Shown here: piece after piece, positions 31,937 to 40,251 of the stretch | Layout of the letters: each line of letters starts with the position of its first letter | Position numbering within the stretch: the stretch's first letter is position 1 | Assembly: GCA_026395405.1 (NCBI GenBank) | Contig: JAPLYU010000001.1 | Span: 1-64,000, forward strand | From: Candidatus Saccharimonadota bacterium | Lineage (GTDB): Bacteria; Patescibacteriota; Saccharimonadia; Saccharimonadales; Saccharimonadaceae | Length of the DNA: 64,000 nt | Direction of reading: 5' to 3' | Notes under the pieces: generated by a model | The model's input: the letters and a program-made list of their open reading frames with translations, nothing else | The model's database searches: none | What the model was told of the DNA's origin: nothing | Position numbers and translations under genes: made by a program

Positions 31937-33313
31937 TTAGGCATACAATTTCTCCCTTATTGAAGCTACTTGTTCGCGAATAAGAAAATCTAATTTGATA
32001 GCTTTTTCAATTTTCTCAATCGAGTGGATTGCTGTGGTGTGATCTTTTCGCCCCAATTCACGTGCGATTTTTGGAAAACTCAGGTGTAATTCGCTTCGCA
32101 GTAGGTACATTGCAATTTGCCTAGGGACAACAATGTATTTATCTCGTTTTTCGCCGCAAATCTCGTCTAGTTCTAATTGGAAATGTTTGGCGGTCTTATC
32201 AATAATCTGTTTGCTGGACAGGTGTTGTGGTCGCGAATGGCGAATGTTCCCCAGTAGTCCTTCAGCAGTCGAAATATCCGGTTCAATCCCTCGCATTTCG
32301 GCATAAGCCAGCAACTGATTTAATGCACCTTCAAGTTCACGGATATTAGTTTTTATGTTGGTTGCTAGATATTCAGTGGTTTCATGATTCAGGGTTACGC
32401 CGGATTGCGCAGCTTTAATGGTTAAAATTGCACATCGGGTTTCAAAATCAGGCATTTGGATATCAATTGCCATACCCATTTCAAAACGGCTTCGCAAACG
32501 TTCAGTTAGAGTTGGAATGCTTTTAGGTGGTTTGTCGCTACTGATAATAATTTGTTTATTGTTTTGGTGCAGGTGATTAAAAGTGTGAAAGAATTCTTCC
32601 TGAGTTTTTTCCTTGCCGGCGATAAACTGCATGTCATCAACGATTAATACATCGACATTGCGGTATTTTTCAGAAAAACCCTTTTTCTTGAACCGAATAT
32701 GGTCTAAAAATTCACTAACAAAAGTTTCTGAACTAATATATAAAACCCGGATTTTTGGATCTTTTTTAATGATTTCATTACCAATTGCCTGGGCAAGGTG
32801 AGTTTTACCCAAACCAACACCACCATACAAATACAGCGGGTTGTATTTAACTCCCGGATTAGCAGCAACTGCTTGGCTTGCTGTATATGCCAAGTCATTA
32901 CTGGAACCAACGATGAAATTATCAAATGAATATCGTGGGTTTAGGTTGCCAACAGAAGTTTGACCGATTTTTGATTTATTATTAACAGACAGTAACCCGT
33001 CAATATCAGTATTCGGCGTAGTGGCGGTGGTTGTTTCGCGGCTGGAACGCGAGTGTTTGCCGGACGTGTTGATGGTGTAGGTGATTTGTTTCGGGTTAAT
33101 GCCGTTTTTAGACAAAACGCCACGAACCTGATCGTTGAATTTAACTTCGAATTGTTTTTTAGCAAAAATATTTGGAACGGAGATGACGATGCCGGCTTCG
33201 TTTTGGTCTAGCAGTTCAGTGTTTTTAAACCACGTCGTAAAAGTAGCATGTGAAACCGAAAGTTCGATTTCTCCAAGCACACTTTGCCACAACGCCGCAT
33301 TTTGCATTTTCAT
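31937..33313 (-). CDS. dnaA: Chromosomal replication initiator DnaA
   Basis: 458 residues with all four domains: N-terminal DnaB-interaction part (LWQSVLGEIELSVSHATFTTWFK), a short linker, AAA+ domain with Walker A GGVGLGKTHLAQ near residue 165 and Walker B VLIVDDMQFIAGKEKTQEEFFHTFN, and the domain IV helix-turn-helix signature GRKDHTTAIHSIEKIEKA. It binds DnaA boxes and melts the origin. Boxes lie on both sides of the gene, one inside its promoter, suggesting autoregulation. GAGG lies upstream of the ATG. Confidence 0.98.
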   Translation of the reverse strand: MKMQNAALWQSVLGEIELSVSHATFTTWFKNTELLDQNEAGIVISVPNIFAKKQFEVKFNDQVRGVLSKNGINPKQITYTINTSGKHSRSSRETTTATTPNTDIDGLLSVNNKSKIGQTSVGNLNPRYSFDNFIVGSSNDLAYTASQAVAANPGVKYNPLYLYGGVGLGKTHLAQAIGNEIIKKDPKIRVLYISSETFVSEFLDHIRFKKKGFSEKYRNVDVLIVDDMQFIAGKEKTQEEFFHTFNHLHQNNKQIIISSDKPPKSIPTLTERLRSRFEMGMAIDIQMPDFETRCAILTIKAAQSGVTLNHETTEYLATNIKTNIRELEGALNQLLAYAEMRGIEPDISTAEGLLGNIRHSRPQHLSSKQIIDKTAKHFQLELDEICGEKRDKYIVVPRQIAMYLLRSELHLSFPKIARELGRKDHTTAIHSIEKIEKAIKLDFLIREQVASIREKLYA

Positions 33314-33523
33314 CCCTCTTCCTCAACACGATTTATTACTTATAACTATAGCGAACATTGGGGTTTTCCACAACCCAGACGGTAGTGTAGAAACCACCAC
33401 GAATTAGGGGTAGGGGTTATACACAGCAGGCGACTACCCCAATAAATATGTGGAAAAACATCAGTTTTTAGGGGACAACTTTCTATACCAAACAATCCAA
33501 TCCGTAAAATTTCAAGCCTTATC
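33314..33523. other. Candidate oriC: DnaA boxes between dnaA and rpmH
   Basis: Three good boxes: TTTTCCACA (33364-33372), TTATACACA (33417-33425, fits TTATNCACA) and TGTGGAAAA (33449-33457). The dnaA-rpmH gap is the usual origin position in many bacteria. Confidence 0.55.
33345..33373 (-). promoter_or_regulatory. dnaA promoter overlapping a DnaA box
   Basis: On the minus strand TTGTGG (33373-33368), 17-nt spacer, TATAGT (33350-33345). The -35 hexamer lies in the DnaA box at 33364-33372, so DnaA could repress its own gene. Confidence 0.5.
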
Positions 33524-33552
33524 TTGCTAAAAGAGGTGATTTTAGGTAGAAT
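33524..33552 (+). promoter_or_regulatory. rpmH promoter
   Basis: TTGCTA (33524-33529), 17-nt spacer, TAGAAT (33547-33552); the ATG follows 9 nt later. Confidence 0.55.
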
Positions 33553-33561
33553 AGTACAGAT

Positions 33562-33699
33562 ATGCCAAAAAGAACATTCCAACCACACACAAGGCACCGC
33601 GCCAAGACTCACGGATTTCGTGCACGTATTTCGACCAAAGCCGGACGAAACGTCGTCAAACGACGTCGCGTAAAGGGTCGCGCAAAGTTAACCGCCTAA
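33562..33699 (+). CDS. rpmH: 50S ribosomal protein L34
   Basis: Too short for the ORF track. The 45-residue product [20 protein letters not shown] and then [20 protein letters not shown] is unmistakable L34, a basic protein of the large subunit. It is divergent from dnaA and followed by rnpA, the standard arrangement. No SD is visible before the ATG, which lies 9 nt after a -10 box. Confidence 0.97.
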   Translation: MPKRTFQPHTRHRAKTHGFRARISTKAGRNVVKRRRVKGRAKLTA

Positions 33700-33700
33700 T

Positions 33701-33730
33701 CTGGCTATTAGAATTTAGAATATAGCTAGT
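33701..33730 (+). repeat. Dispersed GGCTATTAGAAT-type repeat copy 1
   Basis: GGCTATTAGAATTTAGAATATAGCTAGTAG, between rpmH and its terminator. Related copies at 33803, 35740, 60692, 61880, 62276 and 63779. Confidence 0.55.
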
Positions 33731-33737
33731 AGCAATA

Positions 33738-33762
33738 AATAGCAGCGCAAAGCTGCTTTTTT
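33738..33762 (+). terminator. rpmH terminator
   Basis: AGCAGC / GCTGCT with a five-base loop followed by TTTTTT. Confidence 0.75.
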
Positions 33763-33802
33763 GTTTGGATTAACCCAGCAATTTTCTAATTTTTATTCCT
33801 TA

Positions 33803-33836
33803 CGCCATATTCCAATAGCCACCTTCCATATTCTAT
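33803..33836 (-). repeat. Dispersed repeat copy 2 (inverted)
   Basis: GCCATATTCCAATAGCCACC then TTCCATATTCTA, the reverse complement of the family words, upstream of rnpA. Confidence 0.55.
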
Positions 33837-33867
33837 TTCTCATTTCCCAACCCCTAAACCCCAGTGC

Positions 33868-33873
33868 TATACT
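33868..33873 (+). promoter_or_regulatory. -10 box before rnpA
   Basis: TATACT ends 7 nt before ATG 33881; no SD is present, so a leaderless start is likely. Confidence 0.4.
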
Positions 33874-33880
33874 TGTACTG

Positions 33881-34264
33881 ATGATTCCATTTATTAATCG
33901 CTTTCATGGCCACAGCAGCCTAAACTATGTGTACAAAAACGGCCAAGCGGTCCGCAGTCACTTTGTTACTCTTAAATTTGTACCCAATAAACATCGTGAA
34001 TCGTCCAGGGCGGCGGTAGTCATCAGCAAAAAAACATTGAAAAGCGCTGTTCGTCGTAACCGAATTCGTAGGCGGGTATATGAACAAGTTAGGTTGCGCC
34101 TATCAAATCTAAAGGCAGTTTACGACATTGTATTTATCGTAACTTCCAGTGAATTTATTAATTTATCACCCACCGAAATGTCTGAGCAAATCGACCAGCT
34201 TTTCGATGGTGCCAGAATAATTGACAAGAAAAAGGCTGTGAAAACAGCGCCAAAAAATCCATAA
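33881..34264 (+). CDS. rnpA: Ribonuclease P protein component
   Basis: Start ATG 33881 (MIPFINRFHGHSSLNYVYKNGQ) fits the family, which opens just before the RF...F-x-x-V-x-x-x-G motif; the 40 extra residues of the track frame come from repeat DNA. The 127-residue protein contains the RNR signature KKTLKSAVRRNRIRRRVYEQVR, which binds RNase P RNA. It supports 5' maturation of tRNAs. The basic C-terminal tail (KKKAVKTAPKNP) is typical. Gene order with rpmH and yidC is conserved. Confidence 0.92.
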   Translation: MIPFINRFHGHSSLNYVYKNGQAVRSHFVTLKFVPNKHRESSRAAVVISKKTLKSAVRRNRIRRRVYEQVRLRLSNLKAVYDIVFIVTSSEFINLSPTEMSEQIDQLFDGARIIDKKKAVKTAPKNP

Positions 34265-34315
34265 ACTGGTATAATATACGCATAATACTAGTGCCGGTTT
34301 GGAGTTTTTACGCCT

Positions 34316-35275
34316 GTGGATATTTTTCAACTTTTAATTGTTCAACCAATATTTAACCTGTTAATTGTCATTTACAGTATCATTCCTGGGGGCGATTTTG
34401 GTGTTGCCGTAATTATTTTTACAGTTCTGGTTCGTCTGGCAATGTGGCCACTGGTTAAAAAACAACTTCACCAAACCAAAGCTATGCAAAAGATGCAACC
34501 GGAGCTTGCCAGGATAAAAAAGGAAACCAAAGGCAACAAACAGCTTGAAGGCGTCAAAATGATGGAGCTTTACAAAAAGCACGACATCAGTCCATTTCGT
34601 TCAATTGGCATTCTATTGATTCAAGTCCCTATTTTTATCGCTCTTTATCAGGTGATTCAGATTTTCACTTTGCATCGGGACAAAATTGATCAATACACCT
34701 ATGCGTTCGTAAAAGCCCTAGCTCCGGTCCAAGACTTGATTGCACACCCAGAACACTTTAACGAAACCTCACTTGGGATTATCAGCATGACGGGACGAGC
34801 CCTAACGACCAACCCATTCTCGATAAATATCGTTTTGATGATTCTGGCAATCGGCGCAGCTTATACGCAGTACATTATGGCCAAACAAATTACGCCTAAA
34901 AACAAAAGTAAAAAACGACTTCGCGACATTATGTCCGAAGCTTCCGCTGGCAAAGAAGCCGATAAAAGCGAGATGAATTCAATCATGATGGGATCAATGA
35001 CCAAATTCTTGCCGGTCATGATGTTCCTGATTATCATAAACTTGCCGGGCGCAATTGCGCTTTATTACACAGTTTCAAATATCGTTGCAGTTTTCCAACA
35101 AAGCCGAGTACTCAAAGAAGACACCGACGAAATGATTGAGATAGCAGACGAAGCGCCAGTAACTGTACACAAAAAGGCAACCGCCAAAGCGCGCGCCAAA
35201 GACGCTCAACCGGCAACAATAATTCGTATCAAAGCCAAAGACCAGGGTAGTTGGCAGGGTAAAAAGAAAGGGTAA
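34316..35275 (+). CDS. yidC: Membrane protein insertase YidC/Oxa1
   Basis: A GTG start with GGAG about 11 nt upstream. 319 residues with five helices in the short Gram-positive-type layout: FGVAVIIFTVLVRLAMWPLVKKQLHQTKAMQKMQPELARIKK is the conserved helix 1-2 region with the positively charged hairpin, and a later FLPVMMFLIIINLPGAIALYYTVSNIVAVFQQ closes the core. It inserts small membrane proteins, including probably the many T4SS pilins here. The C-terminus is basic and may contact ribosomes. No lipoprotein signal is visible. Confidence 0.93.
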   Translation: MDIFQLLIVQPIFNLLIVIYSIIPGGDFGVAVIIFTVLVRLAMWPLVKKQLHQTKAMQKMQPELARIKKETKGNKQLEGVKMMELYKKHDISPFRSIGILLIQVPIFIALYQVIQIFTLHRDKIDQYTYAFVKALAPVQDLIAHPEHFNETSLGIISMTGRALTTNPFSINIVLMILAIGAAYTQYIMAKQITPKNKSKKRLRDIMSEASAGKEADKSEMNSIMMGSMTKFLPVMMFLIIINLPGAIALYYTVSNIVAVFQQSRVLKEDTDEMIEIADEAPVTVHKKATAKARAKDAQPATIIRIKAKDQGSWQGKKKG

Positions 35276-35277
35276 CC

Positions 35278-35739
35278 ATGAACAAAGAAGAATCAGTTCA
35301 ATTCGCACAAAAATATCTTGAAGATTTACTATCTTTTTTCGGTGCCAATATTACAGTGTCATCAACTTGCGACGAGGACGTTATCGAACTATCTGTGCCG
35401 TCAAACGAGCTTAACAGCCTGCTGATTGGCCGTAACGCCGAGACGCTACGCAGTTTGCAATACATTGTCTCGACGGTCCTACGCAGCAAAGACGCGCTGT
35501 TGACGCGTGTTAATGTCGACATAGCCGACTATAAAAAGCAACGAGCCGATCGTATTGCCGCCCAGGCCCGTGAATGGATAGAAGAAGTCAAAAAGACCGG
35601 GGACTCCAAGGTGGTTAATATGAACGCCGCTGACCGCCGCATTGTCCACAAAGTTGCCAGTGAATATGGCGACATCCAGACATTTTCCGAAGGCGAAGGA
35701 TTTGACCGTAAGCTTACAATTGCCCAAGCCGGCTCATAG
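35278..35739 (+). CDS. jag: Jag/KhpB RNA-binding protein (KH and R3H)
   Basis: 153 residues starting 3 nt after the yidC stop. A KH domain (VIELSVPSNELNSLLIGRNAETLRSLQYIVS, with IGRN in place of the classic GxxG) is followed by an R3H domain (MNAADRRIVHKVASEYGDIQTFSEGEGFDRKLTI). The Jag-N domain of the Bacillus protein is missing. It is an RNA-binding regulator linked to cell elongation in Gram-positives. Order yidC-jag is conserved. Confidence 0.9.
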   Translation: MNKEESVQFAQKYLEDLLSFFGANITVSSTCDEDVIELSVPSNELNSLLIGRNAETLRSLQYIVSTVLRSKDALLTRVNVDIADYKKQRADRIAAQAREWIEEVKKTGDSKVVNMNAADRRIVHKVASEYGDIQTFSEGEGFDRKLTIAQAGS

Positions 35740-35826
35740 CTAGCAAATGGAATGTAGCTATTGGCTATTAGCTATTGGCTCGAACAGTATTTGCCATATT
35801 CTAATAGCCAAATTCCAAACGCCAAC
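35740..35826. repeat. Dispersed repeat copy 3, inverted pair between convergent genes
   Basis: AATGTAGCTATTGGCTATTAGCTATTGGCT faces GCCATATTCTAATAGCCAAATTCC, forming a long imperfect hairpin that fills the gap between jag and the GT4 gene. It may act as a two-way terminator. Confidence 0.6.
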
Positions 35827-36933
35827 TCAAGGTCTAATGTAGTTTCGTATAGCGTCGATATACACGCTGTAAGTTTGTTTTGCCATACGTGCCCACGAGT
35901 ATTTTGCGATTTGTTTATAGCCTTCAGCGATTAGGTTTTTGCGCAGGTTTTCACCACTTATAACTTCATCAATTGCCCGCGCCATGTCGTCCGTATCCAA
36001 CGGGTTGAAATAGTGTGCTGCATCGTCATAGATCTCTGGCAGACAAGTTGCGTTACTGCTAACTACTGGCGCTCCATAACCCATTGCTTCCAGTCCGGGC
36101 AGTCCAAACCCCTCTAGTAGTGACGGGAAAACATAGGCCGCTGTGTTTTGATACAACCAGTCGCGTTGCGGGGTTGGCAAAAAGTCGGTAAAGTGGATAT
36201 TTTTATACCCTTTTCTTTCAAAATGTTTTTTGTTTATCTGGGCACTGGCGTTGATTTTGCCTACTAATATTAATCCCAAATCAGGATATTTTTTCAGCAG
36301 TTTCTGATGAGCTTCCCCTAGCCTTTTAATATTTTTATAATCGCTTTGTTGACCGACATACATAATATATCGATTGAATGGGTGCTGATAGGGTACGACT
36401 TCACTTACGAAAATATCGGCTGATTCGGGTGTAATTGCGATTTTGTCTGGCGACAACTTTTTATCGAACGCTAACAGTTCGTTTTTCGTGAATTTACTCG
36501 GTGTTATTATAAACCTGCTGGTTTTTAATACGCGCCTGAAAACGAACCTGCCAATAACCTGTTTGAAGTGAAAAATTAACCAGTTTTTATCGGAATTATA
36601 AGTTTTTAACAGCGACAAATCATGAAAAGTCGTCACATGGGCGCCCTTATACAAAATCGGTTGTTGAGGCATACAAAAATGTACTAAATCCGGGTGTAAT
36701 TCGTCTAAGAAAAACTTGAAACCAATCTGTTCCGACAGCGAATAGTTGTCATATTTTACAGTCCTAACATGAAAATTATCGTTTGTTGGTTTCCAAAAAT
36801 CTTTGTCTTTTTCCGGTACCAAAACTGTGTAATATGAAACCTCGTCTATTTTTTGCAGATAATGCAATAATCGTTCGACATACATTCCTGTCGATGTGTT
36901 GATAATTCTGGCATCTATCGCGATATGACGCAT
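35827..36933 (-). CDS. Glycosyltransferase family 4
   Basis: A 368-residue GT-B protein. The N-terminal IAIDARIINTSTGMYVERLLHYL and the C-terminal nucleotide-sugar site YVFPSLLEGFGLPGLEAMGYGAPVVSSNATCLPEI (E-x7-E motif) are typical of GT4 retaining transferases. It adds a sugar to a lipid-linked or surface glycan; donor unknown, with GDP-mannose possible because a guanylyltransferase gene lies at 56945. TATACT ends 7 nt before the ATG and no SD is present. Confidence 0.88.
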   Translation of the reverse strand: MRHIAIDARIINTSTGMYVERLLHYLQKIDEVSYYTVLVPEKDKDFWKPTNDNFHVRTVKYDNYSLSEQIGFKFFLDELHPDLVHFCMPQQPILYKGAHVTTFHDLSLLKTYNSDKNWLIFHFKQVIGRFVFRRVLKTSRFIITPSKFTKNELLAFDKKLSPDKIAITPESADIFVSEVVPYQHPFNRYIMYVGQQSDYKNIKRLGEAHQKLLKKYPDLGLILVGKINASAQINKKHFERKGYKNIHFTDFLPTPQRDWLYQNTAAYVFPSLLEGFGLPGLEAMGYGAPVVSSNATCLPEIYDDAAHYFNPLDTDDMARAIDEVISGENLRKNLIAEGYKQIAKYSWARMAKQTYSVYIDAIRNYIRP

Positions 36934-36940
36934 TGATTCA

Positions 36941-36946
36941 AGTATA
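36941..36946 (-). promoter_or_regulatory. -10 box before the GT4 gene
   Basis: TATACT on the minus strand, 7 nt before ATG 36933; leaderless pattern. Confidence 0.4.
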
Positions 36947-36971
36947 TCATTTGGGCCAGTTAAGGTGCCTA

Positions 36972-37616
36972 CTATCCTTTAAGTGACCACTTCATTTTAT
37001 CAAAAACTTGCTGTGAATCTATTTGCCAAGACGAGCCTCCGCCAAGGTTTAGTGTATTTGGTTTTATTGATTCATCAGCAATAATTTCGGGGTCGTGTTC
37101 CTCGGGTGTCTTTTGTTTGAATATTTCTATCCAATTTTTCGATCCTTCATCAACTATACCAACTACGCCTTCAACATCTTGAGCAACTGACACGTCTGAT
37201 CCTTCTCTTCGTATTTTTGCATTTAATGCACGAGTTGTCGTACCTTCGAAAACCCATCCTGCGGAATAATCAACAACCTGCGCTGTACTGTCGGGGTTGA
37301 ATCTTGCAAGAAATGTACCCCTAACGTATTCAGGTCTCTTCAATTGTTCCGATTTATTAAATCTGGTCGACGTGTCGACTAAAAAGTAAAATTCTTTACC
37401 GGCTTTTATGACTAGCTCTAACTCCTGGGATACGCCAGTTTGAAGATCGCATTCGGAACCCATAGTCTGACCAGGATTTCGCGGACGGGGGAATTCATAA
37501 ACAACCCCGGGTTCTAGAAAGTTCGACTCATAATTATCTCTTAAGTCTTTTTCTAATAACTCAACTGGAGTTAATTCTGCCTTTTCACCTCTTTCGCCTT
37601 GACCAGTCAGTGCCAT
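36972..37616 (-). CDS. Hypothetical soluble protein (214 aa)
   Basis: ATG 37616 has a perfect AGGAGG SD and a good promoter upstream. The protein is acidic and soluble with alternating strands (GVVYEFPRPRNPG, ELELVIKAGKEFYFLVDTSTRF, RGTFLARFNPDSTAQVVDYSAGW), suggesting a beta-barrel-like fold. It ends WQIDSQQVFDKMKWSLKG. No signal peptide. It sits among glycosyltransferases but shares no visible motif with them. Family not recognised. Confidence 0.6.
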   Translation of the reverse strand: MALTGQGERGEKAELTPVELLEKDLRDNYESNFLEPGVVYEFPRPRNPGQTMGSECDLQTGVSQELELVIKAGKEFYFLVDTSTRFNKSEQLKRPEYVRGTFLARFNPDSTAQVVDYSAGWVFEGTTTRALNAKIRREGSDVSVAQDVEGVVGIVDEGSKNWIEIFKQKTPEEHDPEIIADESIKPNTLNLGGGSSWQIDSQQVFDKMKWSLKG

Positions 37617-37648
37617 GAAACCTCCTATCTACATGAATCTATGCATAT

Positions 37649-37677
37649 ATAATAGCATCTTTTATACACACTGTCGA
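37649..37677 (-). promoter_or_regulatory. Promoter of the 37616 gene
   Basis: Minus strand TCGACA (37677-37672), 17-nt spacer, TATTAT (37654-37649). Confidence 0.5.
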
Positions 37678-37685
37678 TTAAATGT

Positions 37686-38177
37686 TTATGCTTTTGACTT
37701 AACAAAGACAAAGTTGCGATACATTAAATAATTCCAAGTCAGTGATGCGGCGGTTGCCAGGCCCTTACCTAGAAATAATACCAAATAGTTCGCCTTAAAC
37801 CACGAACCCAGCAAATCACCCAGCCACACAACTGGAGCGCTGTTGGTAAACCATGGGCCCAGTAGTAAATTTACCCCTTCAATGATTACTGGCTGGATTA
37901 CCCACATGCCGATTACTGTGATAATTATAAAATAAACTACATGCTTACCGGTTATATTTTTGGCTTTGAAAGTATACGATTTATTGGTGAAAAAACTAAA
38001 AACCATCGCGACAGACGTCGAAACAAAGTTGCTTGGAATATTAGGAAAACCTCCGAATACAACCAACACAAATAAAATTCCCCAATCAATAACCGTAGCA
38101 CCTAGGCCGACCGTGACAAAACGGATTTGTTCAGCGTACTTTTTTATTAGGTTTTTCAACGTTACTTTCCTCGACAT
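37686..38177 (-). CDS. GtrA-like membrane protein
   Basis: 163 residues with four helices. IRFVTVGLGATVIDWGILFVL and VAMVFSFFTNKSYTFKAK followed by a final SLTWNYLMYRNFVF match the GtrA family. GtrA proteins flip undecaprenyl-phosphate-linked sugars across the membrane. It overlaps the GtrB-like glycosyltransferase by 47 nt, the classic gtrA-gtrB partnership. Confidence 0.85.
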   Translation of the reverse strand: MSRKVTLKNLIKKYAEQIRFVTVGLGATVIDWGILFVLVVFGGFPNIPSNFVSTSVAMVFSFFTNKSYTFKAKNITGKHVVYFIIITVIGMWVIQPVIIEGVNLLLGPWFTNSAPVVWLGDLLGSWFKANYLVLFLGKGLATAASLTWNYLMYRNFVFVKSKA

Positions 38178-39090
38178 AATAAAGCGGGCGCTGTTTTACC
38201 TCTTTGAAAATGCGTCCGATATATTCACCTATGACGCCTAAGGACAACAGCTGAACGCCGCCCAAGAATAATACGACTGCCATTAATGACGGATAGCCGG
38301 CAACGGTATCGCCAAATAGGGCAGCTTTAAAGATTACGACAATCAGGTAAATAAAAGCGGCGGCCGATACAATTACTCCAATAAAAGAAGAAATTCGCAG
38401 TGGTGTCGTGGAAAACGAAGTAATCCCATCGATTGCTAGGTTAATTAGTTTTCGGTAGTTTTGCTTAATTTCACCAGCAGCGCGTGGGTCGCGGTCGTAG
38501 GTAATTTCCTTCTTTTTATATCCTATCCAGCTGAACATGCCTTTGGTATAGCGTTCGGATTCGCGCAGTTGTTTTAAGGCTTCGACACAACGTTTGTCCA
38601 GTAGTCTAAAATCGCCGGTATTTCGGGGGATTTTAATCAATTGCCCCTGGGTCATTTTGTTTAATAACCAATAATAGGTGTTGGCGGTCACAATTTTTAT
38701 CCAAGTTTCACCTTCGCGGCTGCTTCGTTTCGCGTAAACGTCATCATATCCCTCTTCCCAGAATTTAATCATTTTTGGAATCAGTTCTGGCGGATCTTGC
38801 AAATCGGCATCAATAATTACAGTCGCATCACCCGTCACGTGGTCTAGGCCGGCAATCATACCGATTTCTTTGCCGAAATTACGCGATAGACTGACATATT
38901 TAACACGGTCGTCTTTTTTGGCGTAATCTTTGATTATCTCTAGGGTTTTATCTCGGCTACCGTCATCGGCGAACAAAAACTCGAATTCATACGATTTATT
39001 GTCATTAGCTAGTTTACCGATACGTTGGTAAAGGTGTTCTAAAACTTCTTGCTCGTTATAAGCGGGGATCAATATGCTAATTTTTTTCAT
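38131..39090 (-). CDS. Polyprenyl-phosphate glycosyltransferase, GT2 (GtrB/DPM-like)
   Basis: 319 residues. GT-A domain with ISILIPAYNEQEVLEHLYQRI, FLFADDGSRDKTLEII, VTGDATVIIDADLQDPPELI (DxD) and GDFRLLDKRCVEAL, then two C-terminal helices and YIGRIFKEVKQRPLYYV. This is the GtrB/ArnC/dolichol-phosphate-mannose-synthase type, which charges undecaprenyl phosphate with one sugar. GtrA beside it would flip the product. TATACT lies 7 nt before the ATG with no SD. Confidence 0.9.
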   Translation of the reverse strand: MKKISILIPAYNEQEVLEHLYQRIGKLANDNKSYEFEFLFADDGSRDKTLEIIKDYAKKDDRVKYVSLSRNFGKEIGMIAGLDHVTGDATVIIDADLQDPPELIPKMIKFWEEGYDDVYAKRSSREGETWIKIVTANTYYWLLNKMTQGQLIKIPRNTGDFRLLDKRCVEALKQLRESERYTKGMFSWIGYKKKEITYDRDPRAAGEIKQNYRKLINLAIDGITSFSTTPLRISSFIGVIVSAAAFIYLIVVIFKAALFGDTVAGYPSLMAVVLFLGGVQLLSLGVIGEYIGRIFKEVKQRPLYYVEESNVEKPNKKVR

Positions 39091-39097
39091 CAGTACT

Positions 39098-39103
39098 AGT
39101 ATA
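39098..39103 (-). promoter_or_regulatory. -10 box before the GtrB-like gene
   Basis: TATACT on the minus strand ends 7 nt before ATG 39090; leaderless pattern. Confidence 0.4.
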
Positions 39104-39120
39104 ACATTAACAGCGGCAAG

Positions 39121-40251
39121 CTAACTTTTTAATAAAGTTTCGACTTTGTTAAATATTATCTCGGCGTTTTTAGCGGGCGAGAAGTTATTTAACCGCTTTT
39201 TGCCTTTTTCGACTAATTCTTTTTGCAAATCGTGATTACCTATTAACTTTTTGATTGCTCCGCAAAAACTGTCACTATCCCCAACTTTGGCAAATAGTGC
39301 TGCATCTCCTGCAACCTCGCGTAAAACTGGGATATCGGACGCAATAACCGGGCAACCACTGGCCATTGCCTCTAGGACTGGAATCCCGAAGCCTTCGTAT
39401 GTTGAAGGCATTACATAAAGGCTGGCTTGTTGGAAGAACGCTGGGCCGTCATCACCATCAATAAAACCGACATGGATAACATTTTCACCAGCTTCTTTGG
39501 CGTCATCGATTGCTTTTCGGCTTTTTTCAGTTTTCCAGCCGTTACCACCGGCCAGCACTAAACAACATTCGTCCTTAATGGAGTTGGGGAGTTTGCGGTA
39601 GGCTTCAATCAGCGTTGGCAAATCCTTGCGTGGCTCCAATGTGCCGACAAAATATATAAATTTTTCGGTAGGGATTCCGTATTTTTTATGGATTTCGTTA
39701 TTATTTTTTCGCAGGTATTTTGAATCAGGCGGTATGGTCGTGACTATGCATTTATCGGGTGAAACCGAAAATTCTTTGACGATTTCGGCTTTGACGGCTT
39801 CAGACGGAGTAATTATTATATCTGCTTGCTTAACCGAGCGGGGGACGACGCGTTGCAGGTGCGGAAGGTTATTTATTTCTACAGCGTCAGGATAATACAT
39901 ATAGGTCAGGTCATGAATTACAGTGGCGCGCAATTTAGATTTAATTGTTGGCCAAGTCGCAAAGTTCGGGAAAATGGTTAAATCAACCCTTGGCAATAAA
40001 ACATCAAACGGTGGCGCAAAATTATAACTTTGTGATTTAGCATATACGCGAAGGGGAACCAAGCTATTTTTTTCAAGAGTTTGCTTTAACTTAATTTTTG
40101 GTTCCGGTTGACGATTAAAAAAATCGAAATAGGATGCGAAAGTTACGATATTGGGGTTTTCATCCAATGCCTCGACCAGCATTTTTGTATAACTGGCAAC
40201 ACCCGACATATTTTTGCTGGCTAGACTGCTGACTTCAACTCGAATTTTCAT
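39121..40251 (-). CDS. Glycosyltransferase family 4
   Basis: 376 residues, GT-B fold. IRVEVSSLASKNMSGVASYTKMLVEAL at the start, FIYFVGTLEPRKDLPTLIEAYRKL at the domain boundary and LYVMPSTYEGFGIPVLEAMASGCPVIASD with the E-x7-E motif identify GT4, close to mannosyl-/rhamnosyltransferases of O-chain loci. It overlaps the preceding GT4 gene by 4 nt, so the two are coupled and likely add successive sugars. Confidence 0.88.
   Translation of the reverse strand: MKIRVEVSSLASKNMSGVASYTKMLVEALDENPNIVTFASYFDFFNRQPEPKIKLKQTLEKNSLVPLRVYAKSQSYNFAPPFDVLLPRVDLTIFPNFATWPTIKSKLRATVIHDLTYMYYPDAVEINNLPHLQRVVPRSVKQADIIITPSEAVKAEIVKEFSVSPDKCIVTTIPPDSKYLRKNNNEIHKKYGIPTEKFIYFVGTLEPRKDLPTLIEAYRKLPNSIKDECCLVLAGGNGWKTEKSRKAIDDAKEAGENVIHVGFIDGDDGPAFFQQASLYVMPSTYEGFGIPVLEAMASGCPVIASDIPVLREVAGDAALFAKVGDSDSFCGAIKKLIGNHDLQKELVEKGKKRLNNFSPAKNAEIIFNKVETLLKS

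Noticed and set aside
31675-31944. 89-codon minus-strand ORF between dnaN and dnaA
   Set aside because: It overlaps the dnaA stop, spans several DnaA boxes and shows no protein-like pattern; more likely intergenic control DNA.
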